Assembly: GCA_039105265.1 (NCBI GenBank)
Contig: JAPFFF010000002.1
Span: 1,550,001 to 1,614,000 of the forward strand
DNA: 64,000 bases
Direction of reading: 5' to 3'
DNA from: Tritrichomonas musculus
Lineage: Eukaryota; Parabasalia; Tritrichomonadida; Tritrichomonadidae
The notes under the pieces are model-generated. The model was not told where the DNA came from, did no database searches, and worked only from the letters and a program-made list of their open reading frames with translations. The position numbers were made by a program, and so were the translations under genes. Of the stretch, positions 9,144-19,959 are shown in pieces (position 1 is the first letter of the stretch; every line of letters starts with the position of its first letter).

Positions 9144-9506
9144 ATGTCGTCTACCGCAAAAGACTTCAAAGAATACCAAAAACAGCAAAAGAATGATATA
9201 AAAAGTGCTAATGCTGAAATCACCAATGCTGTTAAAGAGGTTGTATTCCTGTTCAACCAAAAAATAACAAACTCTACACCATATAGTGTCTGCATCAACT
9301 ATGACCCTTTGATACAAACCAACTTGAACAAGATTGCTGATGCACTTACTCAAATGAATCTCACTACCTGTGAGGTTTATATCAAAAAGAATCCACAATC
9401 TCCAAAACCAAAATCTCTTGGCTTTCAAGTGCCATTAGTGTCTGACTCGCAAGAGACACAAGAAGATGATGAACAAGAAGCTTCATCACCAAAAGATAAG
9501 GAGTAA
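9144..9506 (+). CDS. Small protein, unknown
   Basis: A 120-residue ORF starting at MSSTAKDFKEYQ. I chose this ATG because it follows an AT-rich run that ends TTTTTTAAAATG, like other genes here. An upstream in-frame start would overlap the divergent bZIP-like gene. The N-terminal half is helical, then there is a Pro/Lys segment and an acidic C-terminus (QETQEDDEQEA). No homologue in B or C and no recognisable family. Confidence 0.5.
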   Translation: MSSTAKDFKEYQKQQKNDIKSANAEITNAVKEVVFLFNQKITNSTPYSVCINYDPLIQTNLNKIADALTQMNLTTCEVYIKKNPQSPKPKSLGFQVPLVSDSQETQEDDEQEASSPKDKE

Positions 9507-9533
9507 GAGTAAAAAATAACTACTTCTAATTTT

Positions 9534-10058
9534 TTATACTATACAATATTTTAAACATACATGATAATTATTAACAAGTTCATTATATTCTTTATTATAT
9601 ACTTGTTTCAAGTCAATGACTACCTCTCCATTATCTTTAATAATCTTAATAGCATCTATTTTTCTTATTGGACTACTCTTTGCTGCACAACATCCAACAT
9701 CTTCATTAAGTTGTACTTCAACCTCACTAACATGTAGTATTGCTTTGATGATGTTGCTAAGAGATTCAATAGGTACTATGATGCATTTCTTTGATATAAT
9801 GTTAGCTAGTAGTGCTTTGTCTTGATTAAGTAGTATTTGTGCATATGCTTCAAGTATAACATTACGTACATCTGGTTCAACTTCAACAGGTTCAGTTTGC
9901 ACTCCAATGTCTCTTGTAATAACAATGTCTTCCTTGCCATCATCTCTCTTATTAATAATAATGTTGTTGTTGATGTTCGATGTAGATGATGCAGCTGCTG
10001 ATGGTTCTAAAGATACATTTGCTTGTACACCATTAGTTGTACTTCTCTTCTTAATCAT
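9534..10058 (-). CDS. Conserved Maverick protein of 174 residues, unknown
   Basis: Homologues of nearly the same length occur in B (28769) and C (60314), always next to the 142/144-residue gene. Shared features are MIKKR at the start, a SLEPxAAAxSTSNINNN stretch, a KRDDGKEx-IVITR segment, a helical core with NQDKALL-like sequence, and a CCA-K-xPIR motif followed by DLKQVYNKEYNEL. The low-complexity N-terminus with a folded C-terminal half suggests a structural or assembly factor, but no function is recognised. It is part of the capsid-side gene block. Confidence 0.7.
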   Translation of the reverse strand: MIKKRSTTNGVQANVSLEPSAAASSTSNINNNIIINKRDDGKEDIVITRDIGVQTEPVEVEPDVRNVILEAYAQILLNQDKALLANIISKKCIIVPIESLSNIIKAILHVSEVEVQLNEDVGCCAAKSSPIRKIDAIKIIKDNGEVVIDLKQVYNKEYNELVNNYHVCLKYCIV

Positions 10059-10078
10059 TTAAGTTTGAAAAAAAACTT

Positions 10079-10513
10079 TTAATAGATATTGTTTTGAGTA
10101 ATAACATGTTGTGTAGGTCCATATCTAATATCTTGTTTATTATATTCTCTTGCTCTACCTTGCATAGCAGGTGGTTCAGGCTTCTTAAGATATTTTGGTA
10201 GTAGAGGTACTGGTTTATCATGTTGACCAATATGTCTATAAAATCCACCATCAGTTATGCTAACAGGAGGTTCATGTAGAGGTTTCGTTATATGTTCTCG
10301 AGTATCTGGGAATCTAACAGGCTCATCATGTTCAATAATCTGAGTAGGTGGTCGATTAATAAAAGGATTGAATGTGACTGAATATGTATTAGTATTGCTG
10401 AATACACCAAAATGTTGGAATTCTATGTCTTTATTTTTCATGGTAGCTTCATTAAACATCATACCTTCTCTTCCAACAATCTCAGCATGTGGGCTTCTAT
10501 AATCATTCGACAT
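10079..10513 (-). CDS. Conserved Maverick protein of 144 residues, unknown
   Basis: Homologous to 28316 (B) and 59857 (C). Conserved blocks: FNEAT or FNEGT, FNHFG/FQHFG-V/IFSNxNTY, FNPxxNRPP, KPLHEPPVSITDGG and LLPKYLKKPE-like sequence. The Pro-rich, repetitive short-motif character suggests an extended protein such as a capsid cement or assembly chaperone, but this is only inference. The ATG at 10513 follows TTTTTTTGTAA, the usual start context in A. It sits between the 174-residue gene and the major capsid gene in all three elements. Confidence 0.7.
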   Translation of the reverse strand: MSNDYRSPHAEIVGREGMMFNEATMKNKDIEFQHFGVFSNTNTYSVTFNPFINRPPTQIIEHDEPVRFPDTREHITKPLHEPPVSITDGGFYRHIGQHDKPVPLLPKYLKKPEPPAMQGRAREYNKQDIRYGPTQHVITQNNIY

Positions 10514-10544
10514 TTACAAAAAAATAAAATATCCTTCTTTATGT

Positions 10545-12227
10545 TTATTCAGGGGTTGTTAAATCATAAGGACCAATACGTACTGATGGTGGCATACCAT
10601 TTGGTCTAATCAAAATACTAATTGATATATCTGTTAATAAGCATAATAATGGAGGTGTATCTACTTCCTTTCTAAATGGATTATCTGCCTTTTGACTACA
10701 TATCAGTTCGAAGTTAATAGGTGCAAGACTTGAAAGACCTTGTTGATATGTTCCATCCTTTTCAGTTGGAAGACCTATGAAGAATGAGGACCTATCATTT
10801 GGATAATAACCTGTTGTATTTTCATTATATTGATACTCATTAGCTAGACTTGCTATAACCTCTTTGTTAAATCCATTTTGCTCTCCATTCATGTTCATTG
10901 CATTCTGGCAATATTCGAGGAACTCTGGATACTTACCATTAGTACCAAATGCTTTAGCAGGAATATTGTTGTAATTACCACAATTCATATGAAATGCTTC
11001 AAACATAGGATTCTTGAAGTATGTCTTATGCGTATGCTTGAGTGGGAATAAGCAAAACATACTATCTACAAAATTAGGTGTAATAGTAATAGTTGCTTTA
11101 TCTTGTTCATTATTAAGAGGTCTTGTACAAGTGTAAAATGACATAATCTGTGTTGGGAATGTAAGTGGATGTTGAGGGTTTGCATATCTTTGAACAAGTG
11201 CTGTATATACTGATTCATGAATACCAAAACAAGGTATAATACTCGCACATTCTTCAATGGAATAATCAACAACACTCCAAGTTCTCCAATCACTGTAAAT
11301 AGTTCGGTCAACTCTTTCCTTAGTCTTGTCAGCTCCTGTAATTTCATATGCTCCTCCATGATTTTCACCAACAGGTGGAAGATTGTTGGGGTGATTAATC
11401 TTATCCATTGCTATTTTTTCGGTACTTGTCCACATCCATATTGGTTCTCCAATAGGTCGAAATTCATTGGTAATTTCATCAACATTGAAGTCTTTCATTA
11501 TATGTGGATTAGCAACCAAGCTCTTTTCAAAACCAACTGGACAATATACCATACCAGCTGTTGAAAAGTATAGACGTAATTCGATTTTACCTGCAAATGC
11601 TGGCAAGTACTTGATATTAGATAATGGTAGGAATCGTCGTAAATCAATCTTTAATCTTATTGTTTCAGTGACGGAAGTCACATCTTTGTTAAGATTTGCA
11701 ACAAAACCACATCTCCTTCCATGAGTATCATTCCAAATATCCTTATGTCTTGCTTTACTATATATATCAGCTCTTTTAGTAACTTCATTTGCACAACATG
11801 CAGTTAAAAAGGATTCTTCACATCCAAAGTTCTGGGTATAAAGCGTCATACCATTAGCTACAATTTCATACTTCTCAACAGCATCTCGAGCATCCTTAAA
11901 ACCAAACCATACCTTACCAAAATTATAACCACTGACATTTTCTAAATCACTTAGAATTGGCTTGTCTATTTTTATCATCACTTTCATATCTGCTCGAATA
12001 AAGCCATTATATATATCTGCTGTATTATGTGTATTAGGAGAGATAATACATGTTGTATAGGAACCACTCTTAATTGGTGGTGATGGTGAATACGAAGTTT
12101 GTGGATTTAATGAGTATGCCTTATTTGTATCACTAAGTGAAATGCAATTATCGACAACATCAAAATAGGATGCAATTTGGGTACAAACCTCAGCTGAGGT
12201 TCTCATATATTGTTCCTTGTTGAGCAT
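10545..12227 (-). CDS. Major capsid protein (double jelly-roll type, inferred)
   Basis: A 560-residue protein, the most strongly conserved large protein of unrecognised motif among A, B (25472) and C (57083). Shared blocks include RTSAEVCTQIASYFD, NTADIYNGFIRAD, VWFGFKDARDAVEKYEIVANG, LPAFAGKIELRL and PNGMPP near the end. Length, predominance of beta-type sequence and position beside the packaging ATPase fit the double-jelly-roll major capsid protein of Polintons, which would form the icosahedral shell. I identify it by context and pattern, not by a short signature. It lies 18 bp from the next upstream gene in the block. Confidence 0.8.
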   Translation of the reverse strand: MLNKEQYMRTSAEVCTQIASYFDVVDNCISLSDTNKAYSLNPQTSYSPSPPIKSGSYTTCIISPNTHNTADIYNGFIRADMKVMIKIDKPILSDLENVSGYNFGKVWFGFKDARDAVEKYEIVANGMTLYTQNFGCEESFLTACCANEVTKRADIYSKARHKDIWNDTHGRRCGFVANLNKDVTSVTETIRLKIDLRRFLPLSNIKYLPAFAGKIELRLYFSTAGMVYCPVGFEKSLVANPHIMKDFNVDEITNEFRPIGEPIWMWTSTEKIAMDKINHPNNLPPVGENHGGAYEITGADKTKERVDRTIYSDWRTWSVVDYSIEECASIIPCFGIHESVYTALVQRYANPQHPLTFPTQIMSFYTCTRPLNNEQDKATITITPNFVDSMFCLFPLKHTHKTYFKNPMFEAFHMNCGNYNNIPAKAFGTNGKYPEFLEYCQNAMNMNGEQNGFNKEVIASLANEYQYNENTTGYYPNDRSSFFIGLPTEKDGTYQQGLSSLAPINFELICSQKADNPFRKEVDTPPLLCLLTDISISILIRPNGMPPSVRIGPYDLTTPE

Positions 12228-12245
12228 TTTTTAGATGAAAAAAAT

Positions 12246-12764
12246 TTACATCATATCTTCAAAGATGCGATTTCTCCTACCCATTATTCGTTGAGGAGGT
12301 ATATATTGTTGTGGTGGTTCTTCATATTGTTGTGGTGGTTCTTCAGGAACATATTGTTGTCTTGGTTGACTCATTCTTTTATCAACAACCTCTTTTATCA
12401 TTCGTCTCTGTTCTTTCTTTTCTCGACTTATCTTCATTTCTTCACCTAGTGATTTTAATTGTTTGAGTATTTCTTCATTCACAGTAGGGTCATATGTTAG
12501 TTGAGGTTTTCGTGCAGCTTTCGAACTTAATGACTTTCTGGGAGTTTCTTCAAAATCATCACTATTTGAGTTTTCTTGAGTTTCTTCGATATTTTCACTT
12601 TCTGAGTTTTCTTGAGAATCTTGACGAATTGGAGTTTTTCGGGGTTTTACTATATACTTGTCTTTCTTCTTTGTTGGCAAAACTTCCCAATCTGGGTCAT
12701 CCCTTCCATTCAACCATTTATGAATAACCGCAAGTCTCTTAGAACCTGTTAGATGTTTTGACAT
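12246..12764 (-). CDS. Charged Pro/Glu-rich protein upstream of the capsid gene
   Basis: A 172-residue protein with homologues in B (24844) and C (56497). The conserved N-terminus (SKHLTGSKRL, then I-x-x-W-L-N-G-R, then VLPTKK) and C-terminus (RRRN-x-IF-D-M) flank a variable acidic middle and a basic helix (KREKKEQRRMIKE type). Constant position between the membrane-active-looking gene and the major capsid gene suggests a scaffold or core protein. No known family is recognised. Confidence 0.65.
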   Translation of the reverse strand: MSKHLTGSKRLAVIHKWLNGRDDPDWEVLPTKKKDKYIVKPRKTPIRQDSQENSESENIEETQENSNSDDFEETPRKSLSSKAARKPQLTYDPTVNEEILKQLKSLGEEMKISREKKEQRRMIKEVVDKRMSQPRQQYVPEEPPQQYEEPPQQYIPPQRIMGRRNRIFEDMM

Positions 12765-12813
12765 TTAAAAATAAACAAAAAAAGTCCATAAATTGAGTTT
12801 TATTGAGTTTTCA

Positions 12814-13269
12814 TCAGATGTAAGTTCTCGCATGATTGTTTGTAGTAAATTCACTCTCTTTTAATGAATTAGATGAAAATGTTGGCTTTTCAAGAGGTGC
12901 ACCAACTGAATCGCCTTTTGCAGATTTATTAATTGATGACAAGGCAGTTTTCACATTTCCTTCTGGGACATATTTTAATGCTGTGTCAGCTATGTTTGCT
13001 AATCTATTTCTTGTTTTATCGCTCAAGAAGCTTTCACCAAGACCTCTCGCAACTGAACCAATAACACCAGCATGCTTGGTTAATCCACCTGCTGAAGCAT
13101 CCAATAATTTACTTGCAAGACCTCCAGTAAAACTATCTGCAGCTCCCATTAATAATTTACCACCTAAACCTACTCCTCCTTTTATTATCGTTTGCCATGG
13201 AGAAAATTCTTTTTGTTTAGCATAATTTGGCTTCCAATAATCTTCTACTGAATGACGTTGAATTCCCAT
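12814..13269 (-). CDS. Gly/Ala-rich protein, possible membrane-active (pVI-like) virion protein
   Basis: A 151-residue protein with a Gly/Ala-rich amphipathic or hydrophobic core (KGGVGLGGKLLMGAADSFTG, then LASKLLDASAGG). It lies between the ATPase and the charged protein, the same slot as 24033 in B and 55941 in C. Those two are clearly alike, whereas this one is similar mainly in character. Adenovirus protein VI and Polinton counterparts have similar composition, so a membrane-lytic capsid-interior protein is a reasonable guess but unproven. Confidence 0.55.
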   Translation of the reverse strand: MGIQRHSVEDYWKPNYAKQKEFSPWQTIIKGGVGLGGKLLMGAADSFTGGLASKLLDASAGGLTKHAGVIGSVARGLGESFLSDKTRNRLANIADTALKYVPEGNVKTALSSINKSAKGDSVGAPLEKPTFSSNSLKESEFTTNNHARTYI

Positions 13270-13287
13270 TTAAAAAATAATAAAAAA

Positions 13288-14154
13288 TTATTCAAAATAG
13301 TACTTATTAGCAGAAATATTCATTACGAACTTCTCATGTGGTTCTTTATGTTGTAGGTACTCAGCTACTGTCTGTTTAGTATTTAATGAGTTATTTGTTT
13401 GTTGCAACAAGCTCGTAAAATCTTCCTCACTATATCCTGTATAACATATGATATCTGTTGCTAACCTTTTAGCATTCATATGAACAAATCGAATTGTTTG
13501 TATTGCCATGATACATGTTAAATTATAGTGTCTTGTTTTGGTTAACAACTTGATAAATTCACTATTACCATTCTTTAATAAATCACTACCTGCACAATCA
13601 TCTAGTATCAATAATGTATTATATGGATATGATGATGTTTCATACTTGACGAGCTTATTTGCTATATATATTATTTTATCATTGAGCTCATTTAAATGAT
13701 GCTTCTCAATGAGCCTCCTCATTTCGTCATTGGTCTCTTTCATTCGAGATAGTACATATTTGACAATGGCATAATACTTTATCTTTCTTCGAAGATGTCG
13801 TTTTAGATAACTCATTAATTCTCTTTCCTTTACATAATCGATTCTTGATTGTATCTGTTTATTAAGTGTTTCAGCTGTTTTATCCATTTTACCAGAGCTT
13901 GAGCAAAATATTATCTTTTGGTAGTATGGATGTTTAAACAACCTCTCTGTTATCATAATATGTCTCCATATCCAAAAACTTTTACCAGCACCTGGTTTAC
14001 CAATTAAAAAATATATACCGTTTGTGCTAAAAGGATAATCAGGTGATAATGGTTTAATTAATGCTCCATCTATTTCTTTCATGTTCTTCCATAAGGTTTC
14101 TTTAATCAATGTTTCTACTTTATTTATTAGTTCTGCACTTGGGGGTTCATCCAT
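13288..14154 (-). CDS. Genome-packaging ATPase (FtsK/HerA type)
   Basis: A 288-residue P-loop ATPase that would pump the element's DNA into capsids. Walker A GKPGAGKS is at residues 52-59 and Walker B TLLILDD at about 180-186, followed by CAGS. A conserved LLTKTRHYNLTCIMAIQT block comes next, matching the sensor region of the Polinton/adenovirus IVa2-poxvirus A32 group. Closely similar to 23122 (B) and 55066 (C). It lies 10 bp from the integrase piece, in the same orientation, so co-transcription of the block is likely. Confidence 0.92.
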   Translation of the reverse strand: MDEPPSAELINKVETLIKETLWKNMKEIDGALIKPLSPDYPFSTNGIYFLIGKPGAGKSFWIWRHIMITERLFKHPYYQKIIFCSSSGKMDKTAETLNKQIQSRIDYVKERELMSYLKRHLRRKIKYYAIVKYVLSRMKETNDEMRRLIEKHHLNELNDKIIYIANKLVKYETSSYPYNTLLILDDCAGSDLLKNGNSEFIKLLTKTRHYNLTCIMAIQTIRFVHMNAKRLATDIICYTGYSEEDFTSLLQQTNNSLNTKQTVAEYLQHKEPHEKFVMNISANKYYFE

Positions 14155-14164
14155 TTACAAATTT

Positions 14165-14690
14165 TTAAATGTATTTCATAATTTTATCTGGTATTGGTTC
14201 TCCTTTCTTCTTTTGTTCCAACCAATATTGTCTTTCTGCTGTACCAAGTACTAATGGATTACCTCTCCTTACATCTCTAATAGTTTGTCTAGCAAAGGCA
14301 TCATCACCTTCGACTCCTTCCCATTTTAAATCATACTTACCAGTATCTTCATCAAAGTTATATATTTTTTCAATAATACCTTCTTTACCTTCATTTAGTC
14401 TTTCAGCTACTTTAATCCTTTTGTCTCTTGTCCTTAACAACCTATATCCAGGGAATGAACTTGTTGAACCATCTTTGGACTTGACCACACACTGGTTACC
14501 TTTTTGTGAGTCAACTATATAAGACTCATTAGACAAATTACTTCTTCTTTTACCAAATGGTTCTTTTTCGAGTACTAACCTGACCTTCTCACCTGGATTA
14601 AAATGATATGGGTTAATGCGTGCATTCTTTTGGATGTACTTTATTTCATCCTCTGGAGTAATATCATGGGTGCTTTTCACTTTTTCCCAC
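14165..14690 (-). pseudogene. Integrase of element A, C-terminal piece
   Basis: Matches the C-terminal part of the integrases of B (22035) and C (53970): an NPYHFNPGEKVRL segment, an SH3-like region containing RRSNLSNESYIVDS and GYRLLRT, and a chromodomain-like tail with KYDLKWEG. Element B is inserted here; the other piece of the gene lies beyond it at 46884-47509. The insertion is flanked by a 10-bp direct repeat. The first bases of this open stretch belong to the end of B. Confidence 0.85.
14658..14667. repeat. 10-bp target-site duplication, left copy
   Basis: GTAATATCAT immediately precedes the GGG terminus of element B and recurs at 46884-46893 immediately after the CCC at the other end. 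Polintons usually make shorter duplications of about 6 bp, so part of this identity could be chance. Confidence 0.75.
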
Positions 14691-15630
14691 TTTTTCAAAA
14701 AAAAAGTTGATTTTTTTCTGAAAACATTTTTTATTATGCATTTTTTTCAAAAAAAAAATAAAGTTATGCATTTTTTTGAAAAATTTAAAAAAATAGTTGA
14801 AAAATTTGGTTAGGCAATTTAGGTATTCATGGAGGAAAAATCCCCAAAAAATATATATTGATCACTGTATGATGAAAGTTATAATGGCATAAATTTTATT
14901 CGAAAATTTCATTTCCACTCAAGATATCTAATTTGATTTCGATAAAGAGTTTCAATAAAAAGCTACAGAAGTATGCAAACAATGCACAATCGTATTTCAA
15001 TTCACCATTTATACTCTTATCAATCAATTCTTAAATTTGATAATTATCAATTTATTTCGAATATTCGATATTTTTATTACTATGTTTAAGTAATCCACTT
15101 TTCCGTTATATATAAGATTTTTCATCATATTTTACATACAATAACTCCAGTAAATGCTATGAATTGCGTTTTAAAATTTTTATATTTATCAATGATATCC
15201 AAAAAATCTCATAGATAATATACCTAAATTTGTATTAAATATGTATTGAATTAAATGTATATTTATGTTATACTGCTTACACTTCTTTATTTTCTTTTTT
15301 CATCGAGGAAAATCCGATAATCATTCATAAATATAAACGTATTATCAAACGCGCATTATGTAAAAAATCAAATATTTCTAAAATATGATGAGGGAAATAA
15401 TATTAATTTTATGAAAAATGTAATTATTAAATTAAACTTTTCATTTTACGCAGAAAATAAACAGATTTAAATAAAAAAGTATAAATTAAAAATGATTTTT
15501 TAAAAAATGCTTTTTATTCATTATTTGCTCATTATGAATAAATTAATTATGATGATTACAATTGCAAAAAAGATGATAATTGAAGAGACGAAGAGGAAAA
15601 AGAAGATGATGAAGAATAAGACGATGATGA
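14668..15630 (+). repeat. Element B left TIR, outer unique part
   Basis: About 960 bp of very AT-rich DNA with no credible gene, the inverted copy of about 45950-46883. It begins with short T- and A-runs (TTTTTTCAAAAAAAAA type) that form many small palindromes. The two copies read as essentially identical, indicating a young element or recent sequence exchange between ends. Confidence 0.9.
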
Positions 15631-17560
15631 TGGAGAAGGTGGTGAAGAAGAAGAAGAAGAAAAAGATGGTGGAGAAAAAGAAGAAGAAGATGATGGAGAT
15701 GATGATGAAGACAATAATGATGGAGAAAAAGAAGAAGAAGATGATGATGGAGAAGACGATGATGATGGAGAAGATGGTGGAGAAGAAGAAGAAGAAGAAA
15801 AAGATGGTGGAGAAGAAGAAGAAGAAAAAGATGGTGGAGAAAAAGAAGAAGAAGAAGATGGAGATGATGATGAAGATAATAATGATGGAGAAGAAGAAGA
15901 CGATGATGATGGAGATGGTGGAGAAGAAGAAGAAAAAGAAGAAGATGATGACGGAGAAAAAGAAGAAGAAGATGATGATTATGATGGAGAAGAATAAGAA
16001 AACGATAATGATGAAGAAGAAGACAATAATGATGAAGAAGAAGACAATAATGATGGAGAAGAAGAAGAAGACAATTATGATGGAGAAGAAGAAGAAGACG
16101 ATGATGATGGAGAAGATGGCGGAGAAAAAGAAGAAGAAGAAGAAGAAGAAGATGATGAAGACAATAATGATGGAGAAGAATAAGAAGACGATGATGATGA
16201 AGAAGACGATGATGATGGAGATGGTGGAGAAGAAGAAGAAAAAGAAGAAGATGAAGAAGAAGAAGAAGATGATTATGATGGAGAAGAATAAGAAGACAAA
16301 AATGATGGAGAAGAAGACAATAATGATGGAGAAGAAGAAGAAGACAATTATGATGGAGAAGAAGAAGAAGACGATGATGATGGAGAAGATGGCGGAGAAA
16401 AAGAAGAAGAAGAAGAAGAAGAAGATGATGAAGACAATAATGATGGAGAAGAAGAAGAAGACGATAATGATGAAGAAGAAGACGATGATGATGGAGAAGA
16501 TGGCGGAGAAAAAGAAGAAGAAGAAGAAGATGATGATGAAGACAATAATGATGGAGAAGAAGAAGAAGACGATAATGATGAAGAAGAAGACGATGATGAT
16601 GGAGAAGATGGCGGAGAAAAAGAAGAAGAAGAAGATGATGATGAAGACAATAATGATGGAGAAGAATAAGAAGACGATAATGATGAAGAAGAAGACGATG
16701 ATGATGGAGAAGATGGCGGAGAAAAAGAAGAAGAAGAAGAAGATGATGATGAAGACAATAATGATGGAGAAGAATAAGAAGACGATGTTGATGAAGAAGA
16801 CGATGATGATGGAGATAGTGGAGAAGAAGAAGAAGAAGAAGAAGATGATGATGAAGACAATAATGATGGAGAAGAAGACAATAATGATGGAGAAGAAGAA
16901 GAAGACGATGATGATGAAGAAGACGATGATGATGAAGAAGAAGACAATAATGATGATGATGAAGAAGAAGATGACAATGATGAAGAAGACGATGATGATG
17001 GAGATGGTGGAGAAGAAGAAGAAGATGATGATGATTATGGAGAAGATGGTGGAGAAGAAGAAGAAGATGGTGGAGAAAAAGAAGGAGATGATGATTAAGA
17101 CGATGATGATGATTATGGAGAAGATGGTGGAGAAGAAGAAGAAGAAGATGATGATGATGAAGACGATAATGATGGAGATGGTGGAGAAGACGATGATGAT
17201 GAAGAAGAAGACGATAATGATGGAGATGGTGGAGAAGAAGAAGATGATGATGAAGATGATGGAGATAATGATGATGATGAAGACAATAATGATGGAGAAG
17301 AAGAAGGAGAAGAAGACAATTATGATGAAGAAGGAGAAGGAGACAATTATGATGGAGAAGAAGACAATTATGATGGAGATGATGATGATGATGAAGACAA
17401 TAATGATGGAGAAGGAGAAGAAGAAGAAGACAATAATGATGGAGAAGGAGAAGGAGAAGAAGACAATAATGATGGAGAAGGAGAAGGAGAAGAAGATAAT
17501 TATGATTGAGATGATGATGATGATGAAGACAATAATGATGGAGAAGAAGAAGAAAAAGGA
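15600..17560 (+). repeat. GAA/GAT/GGA low-complexity array, left TIR
   Basis: About 2 kb of imperfect GAA, GAT, GGA and AAT triplets (for example GAAGACAATAATGATGGAG), with higher-order units of roughly 60-100 bp repeated several times. All long open frames here (Lys/Met-rich on plus, Ser/Pro-rich on minus, Asp/Glu-rich in a third frame) are by-products of the triplet pattern, not genes. The matching array in the right TIR is only about half as long, so the array changes length. Confidence 0.9.
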
Positions 17561-18043
17561 TCAGAGCAAGATGATTGAAATGAAAAAGAATACGATGACA
17601 AAAGAGGAGAAAGAAAGATAATGATGATGACTATACTGATAAAGAAGAAAATAAAGAAATTTGGTAATGATAATGACTATTTAAGTATTTTCTTGGCACT
17701 TTGATTGTTATTATTTGCGTTTGAGATTGTTAACAGAATTATTCGAGATATTAATCTGCAAATATGTATTTGCTTCAAACTCTATATAGCATTTTTATGT
17801 GATAAATTGATTTAAATTATCTATCTTATAATATTTAAGATGGTACTGTTATCAATATATAGAGCATTTTGATATAAAAATAGCAATATCATACTGACTG
17901 AAATGTGAGGTGAAAATGTGATTGAAAATGTAAGTGCGAATGTTTTATTATCATATTTTAAATAAATATAGTAATATATCATTATGCTAATGTATATATA
18001 CTTTACAATTATCCTGTAAATGAATGAGATATTGATTCAAAAC

Positions 18044-18640
18044 TGAAAGGAAAAAAAAAAAAAATAAAAAAACATTTTAACATTTCCATTGAGGAAAACA
18101 ATGAATAATAGATAATTTGGCCTCTTGTATGTTTGGTTACAAATGAATTTGATTTCAACACCGCTAAATTCCCACAATGCCAACATCTATGACATATTTG
18201 ACACCATTGGAAATATGTCTCGTTACATACTAGGTACATTTCTATACTACTAAAGATAATCTACTAATTATTAGTAAATATTCATATTTGATTATTATAT
18301 TGAGAGTTACCATCAATTAATGTCCTATAATAGTCTAAACAATCTCCTTTCTGATAAATATATTAATTGATCAAATACTTTGATTTTGTTTTATTCATGC
18401 TATCACTAATAAATGATATTAAAATTTAATAAATATTCGAGCAATCACAATCAAACCTCTATTTTGTTAGTATTTATCCAGGAAGAATACGAAAATATTT
18501 AGTTTTTTTTTTCATCCTTTTTAACATTTATTAAAATTGTATTGTTGCTAAAAATATTATAAATTGTATATGTTTGGCTTTTGGTCCTAAACGTGGGCCC
18601 AAAACTAACCGCACCTACGATATCACTGGGTTTTCTGCTA
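18044..18640. other. AT-rich spacer inside D
   Basis: About 600 bp between the left arm of D and the fibre remnant. A short minus-strand frame (18009-18239) has a Cys-rich WCQICHRCWHCG stretch but overlaps the arm and has no homologue in the window. I do not call a gene here. Confidence 0.5.
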
Positions 18641-18649
18641 AAAATCTCT

Positions 18650-19250
18650 AACTTTCCTAGTCGTCATAAATAATCTCATTATCTTCATTATCAGCCATTT
18701 CAAAACCTCTATCAAACATGGAACTTGCTAGATAAAGCTGAGTTATTTTTGAATTAATTTGTGTATTTGAACTAGTGAATAACTAGGTCTCATTATTAAG
18801 ATAAACTGTTGGTGGAGTGATAATATACATAATTTTAGCATCATCATATTCAACATAAGCATGTACTCTCTTTTCAGAAGTTTTGTTTTGATATATTTCA
18901 GTATATTGATAGAATAAATTAGAATAATATTTATTACGCCTTGTCACAAAATCATATCCAACAGTGGCTTATCCTGTGATAAATCTACATTCAATTAAAT
19001 TTGGGTTGGCAGGTTCATTTTTCTCTTCGAGAGCTGCAATTCTGGCTTCATAAACGACTATCGTAGTCTTTAAACTCGTATTCTCAACTTCTAATGTCTT
19101 AATTCTGCATTTGAATACATCTAAAGCTTCATTTGTTTCATCAACAGTAGGATAAATATTGAGTATTTTTGCTATCTCTTCGTCGTTTGTATGTGAGTTT
19201 TCTTCAATATGATCATTGATCGATTATAAATCATAGCATCTCGTAAATAT
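18650..19250 (-). pseudogene. Broken remnant of a fibre-like gene C-terminus, inside D
   Basis: The minus strand encodes pieces resembling the C-terminal region of the second fibre gene of B, including a PTVDE-NEAL block and a heptad-type ARIAALEEK coiled coil, followed by a different tip region. It is broken in at least two or three places. Its placement just inside a terminal arm mirrors the position of the fibre genes at the right end of B, which supports D being a shrunken Maverick. Confidence 0.6.
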
Positions 19251-19959
19251 GCTGACTCACAAAGATAAACATATAACTTCCACACAAACAAAAGGGAATC
19301 TTATCGGGACTCCTAACGTTGACTTCATTTGCTTGTACAAATTATCTATCTCTCCTTCAATATATATAAACACTAAAGTTTGGTATTAATATTAGTGGAT
19401 CTTGCAGGTTTTATTTTTATAACAAAAAATACAAGAAATCAATTGCTTTTATAAAAATATTTTGGTTGTATCTATATTCTGTTTTGAATCAATATCTCAT
19501 TCATTTACAGGATAATTGTAAAGTATATATACATTAGCATAATGATATATTACTATATTTATTTAAAATATGATAATAAAACATTCGCACTTACATTTTC
19601 AATCACATTTTCACCTCACATTTCAGTCAGTATGATATTGCTATTTTTATATCAAAATGCTCTATATATTGATAACAGTACCATCTTAAATATTATAAGA
19701 TAGATAATTTAAATCAATTTATCACATAAAAATGCTATATAGAGTTTGAAGCAAATACATATTTGCAGATTAATATCTCGAATAATTCTGTTAACAATCT
19801 CAAACGCAAATAATAACAATCAAAGTGCCAAGAAAATACTTAAATAGTCATTATCATTACCAAATTTCTTTATTTTCTTCTTTATCAGTATAGTCATCAT
19901 CATTATCTTTCTTTCTCCTCTTTTGTCATCGTATTCTTTTTCATTTCAATCATCTTGCT

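Larger units (their letters stand above)
1..14667. mobile_element. Maverick/Polinton element A, left part (runs off window)
   Basis: Part of a large Maverick/Polinton. Recognisable parts are the protein-primed polymerase, major capsid protein, packaging ATPase and part of the integrase, plus fibre-like and minor-capsid candidates. Its left end and left TIR lie outside the window. The sequence resumes at 46884 after element B. Apart from the insertion of B in its integrase gene, the visible genes look whole. It belongs to a different lineage from B and C: its proteins are clearly more diverged and its polymerase has the same orientation as the capsid genes. It must predate the insertion of B. 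Confidence 0.9.

Noticed and set aside
12494-12727. Plus-strand frame opposite the charged protein gene of A
   Set aside because: Shadow of the conserved minus-strand gene.
14616-14813. Frame spanning the left junction of B
   Set aside because: Crosses from A into the AT-rich TIR and has no support as a gene.
15507-17621. A 704-residue Lys/Met-rich frame and matching Ser/Pro frames on the other strand
   Set aside because: Direct by-product of GAA/GAT/GGA triplet repetition; no non-repetitive core and no conservation with the right TIR beyond the repeats.
18009-18239. Cys-rich 76-residue frame resembling a zinc finger
   Set aside because: Partly inside the inverted arm of D, no homologue, no start context; kept only as a remark.
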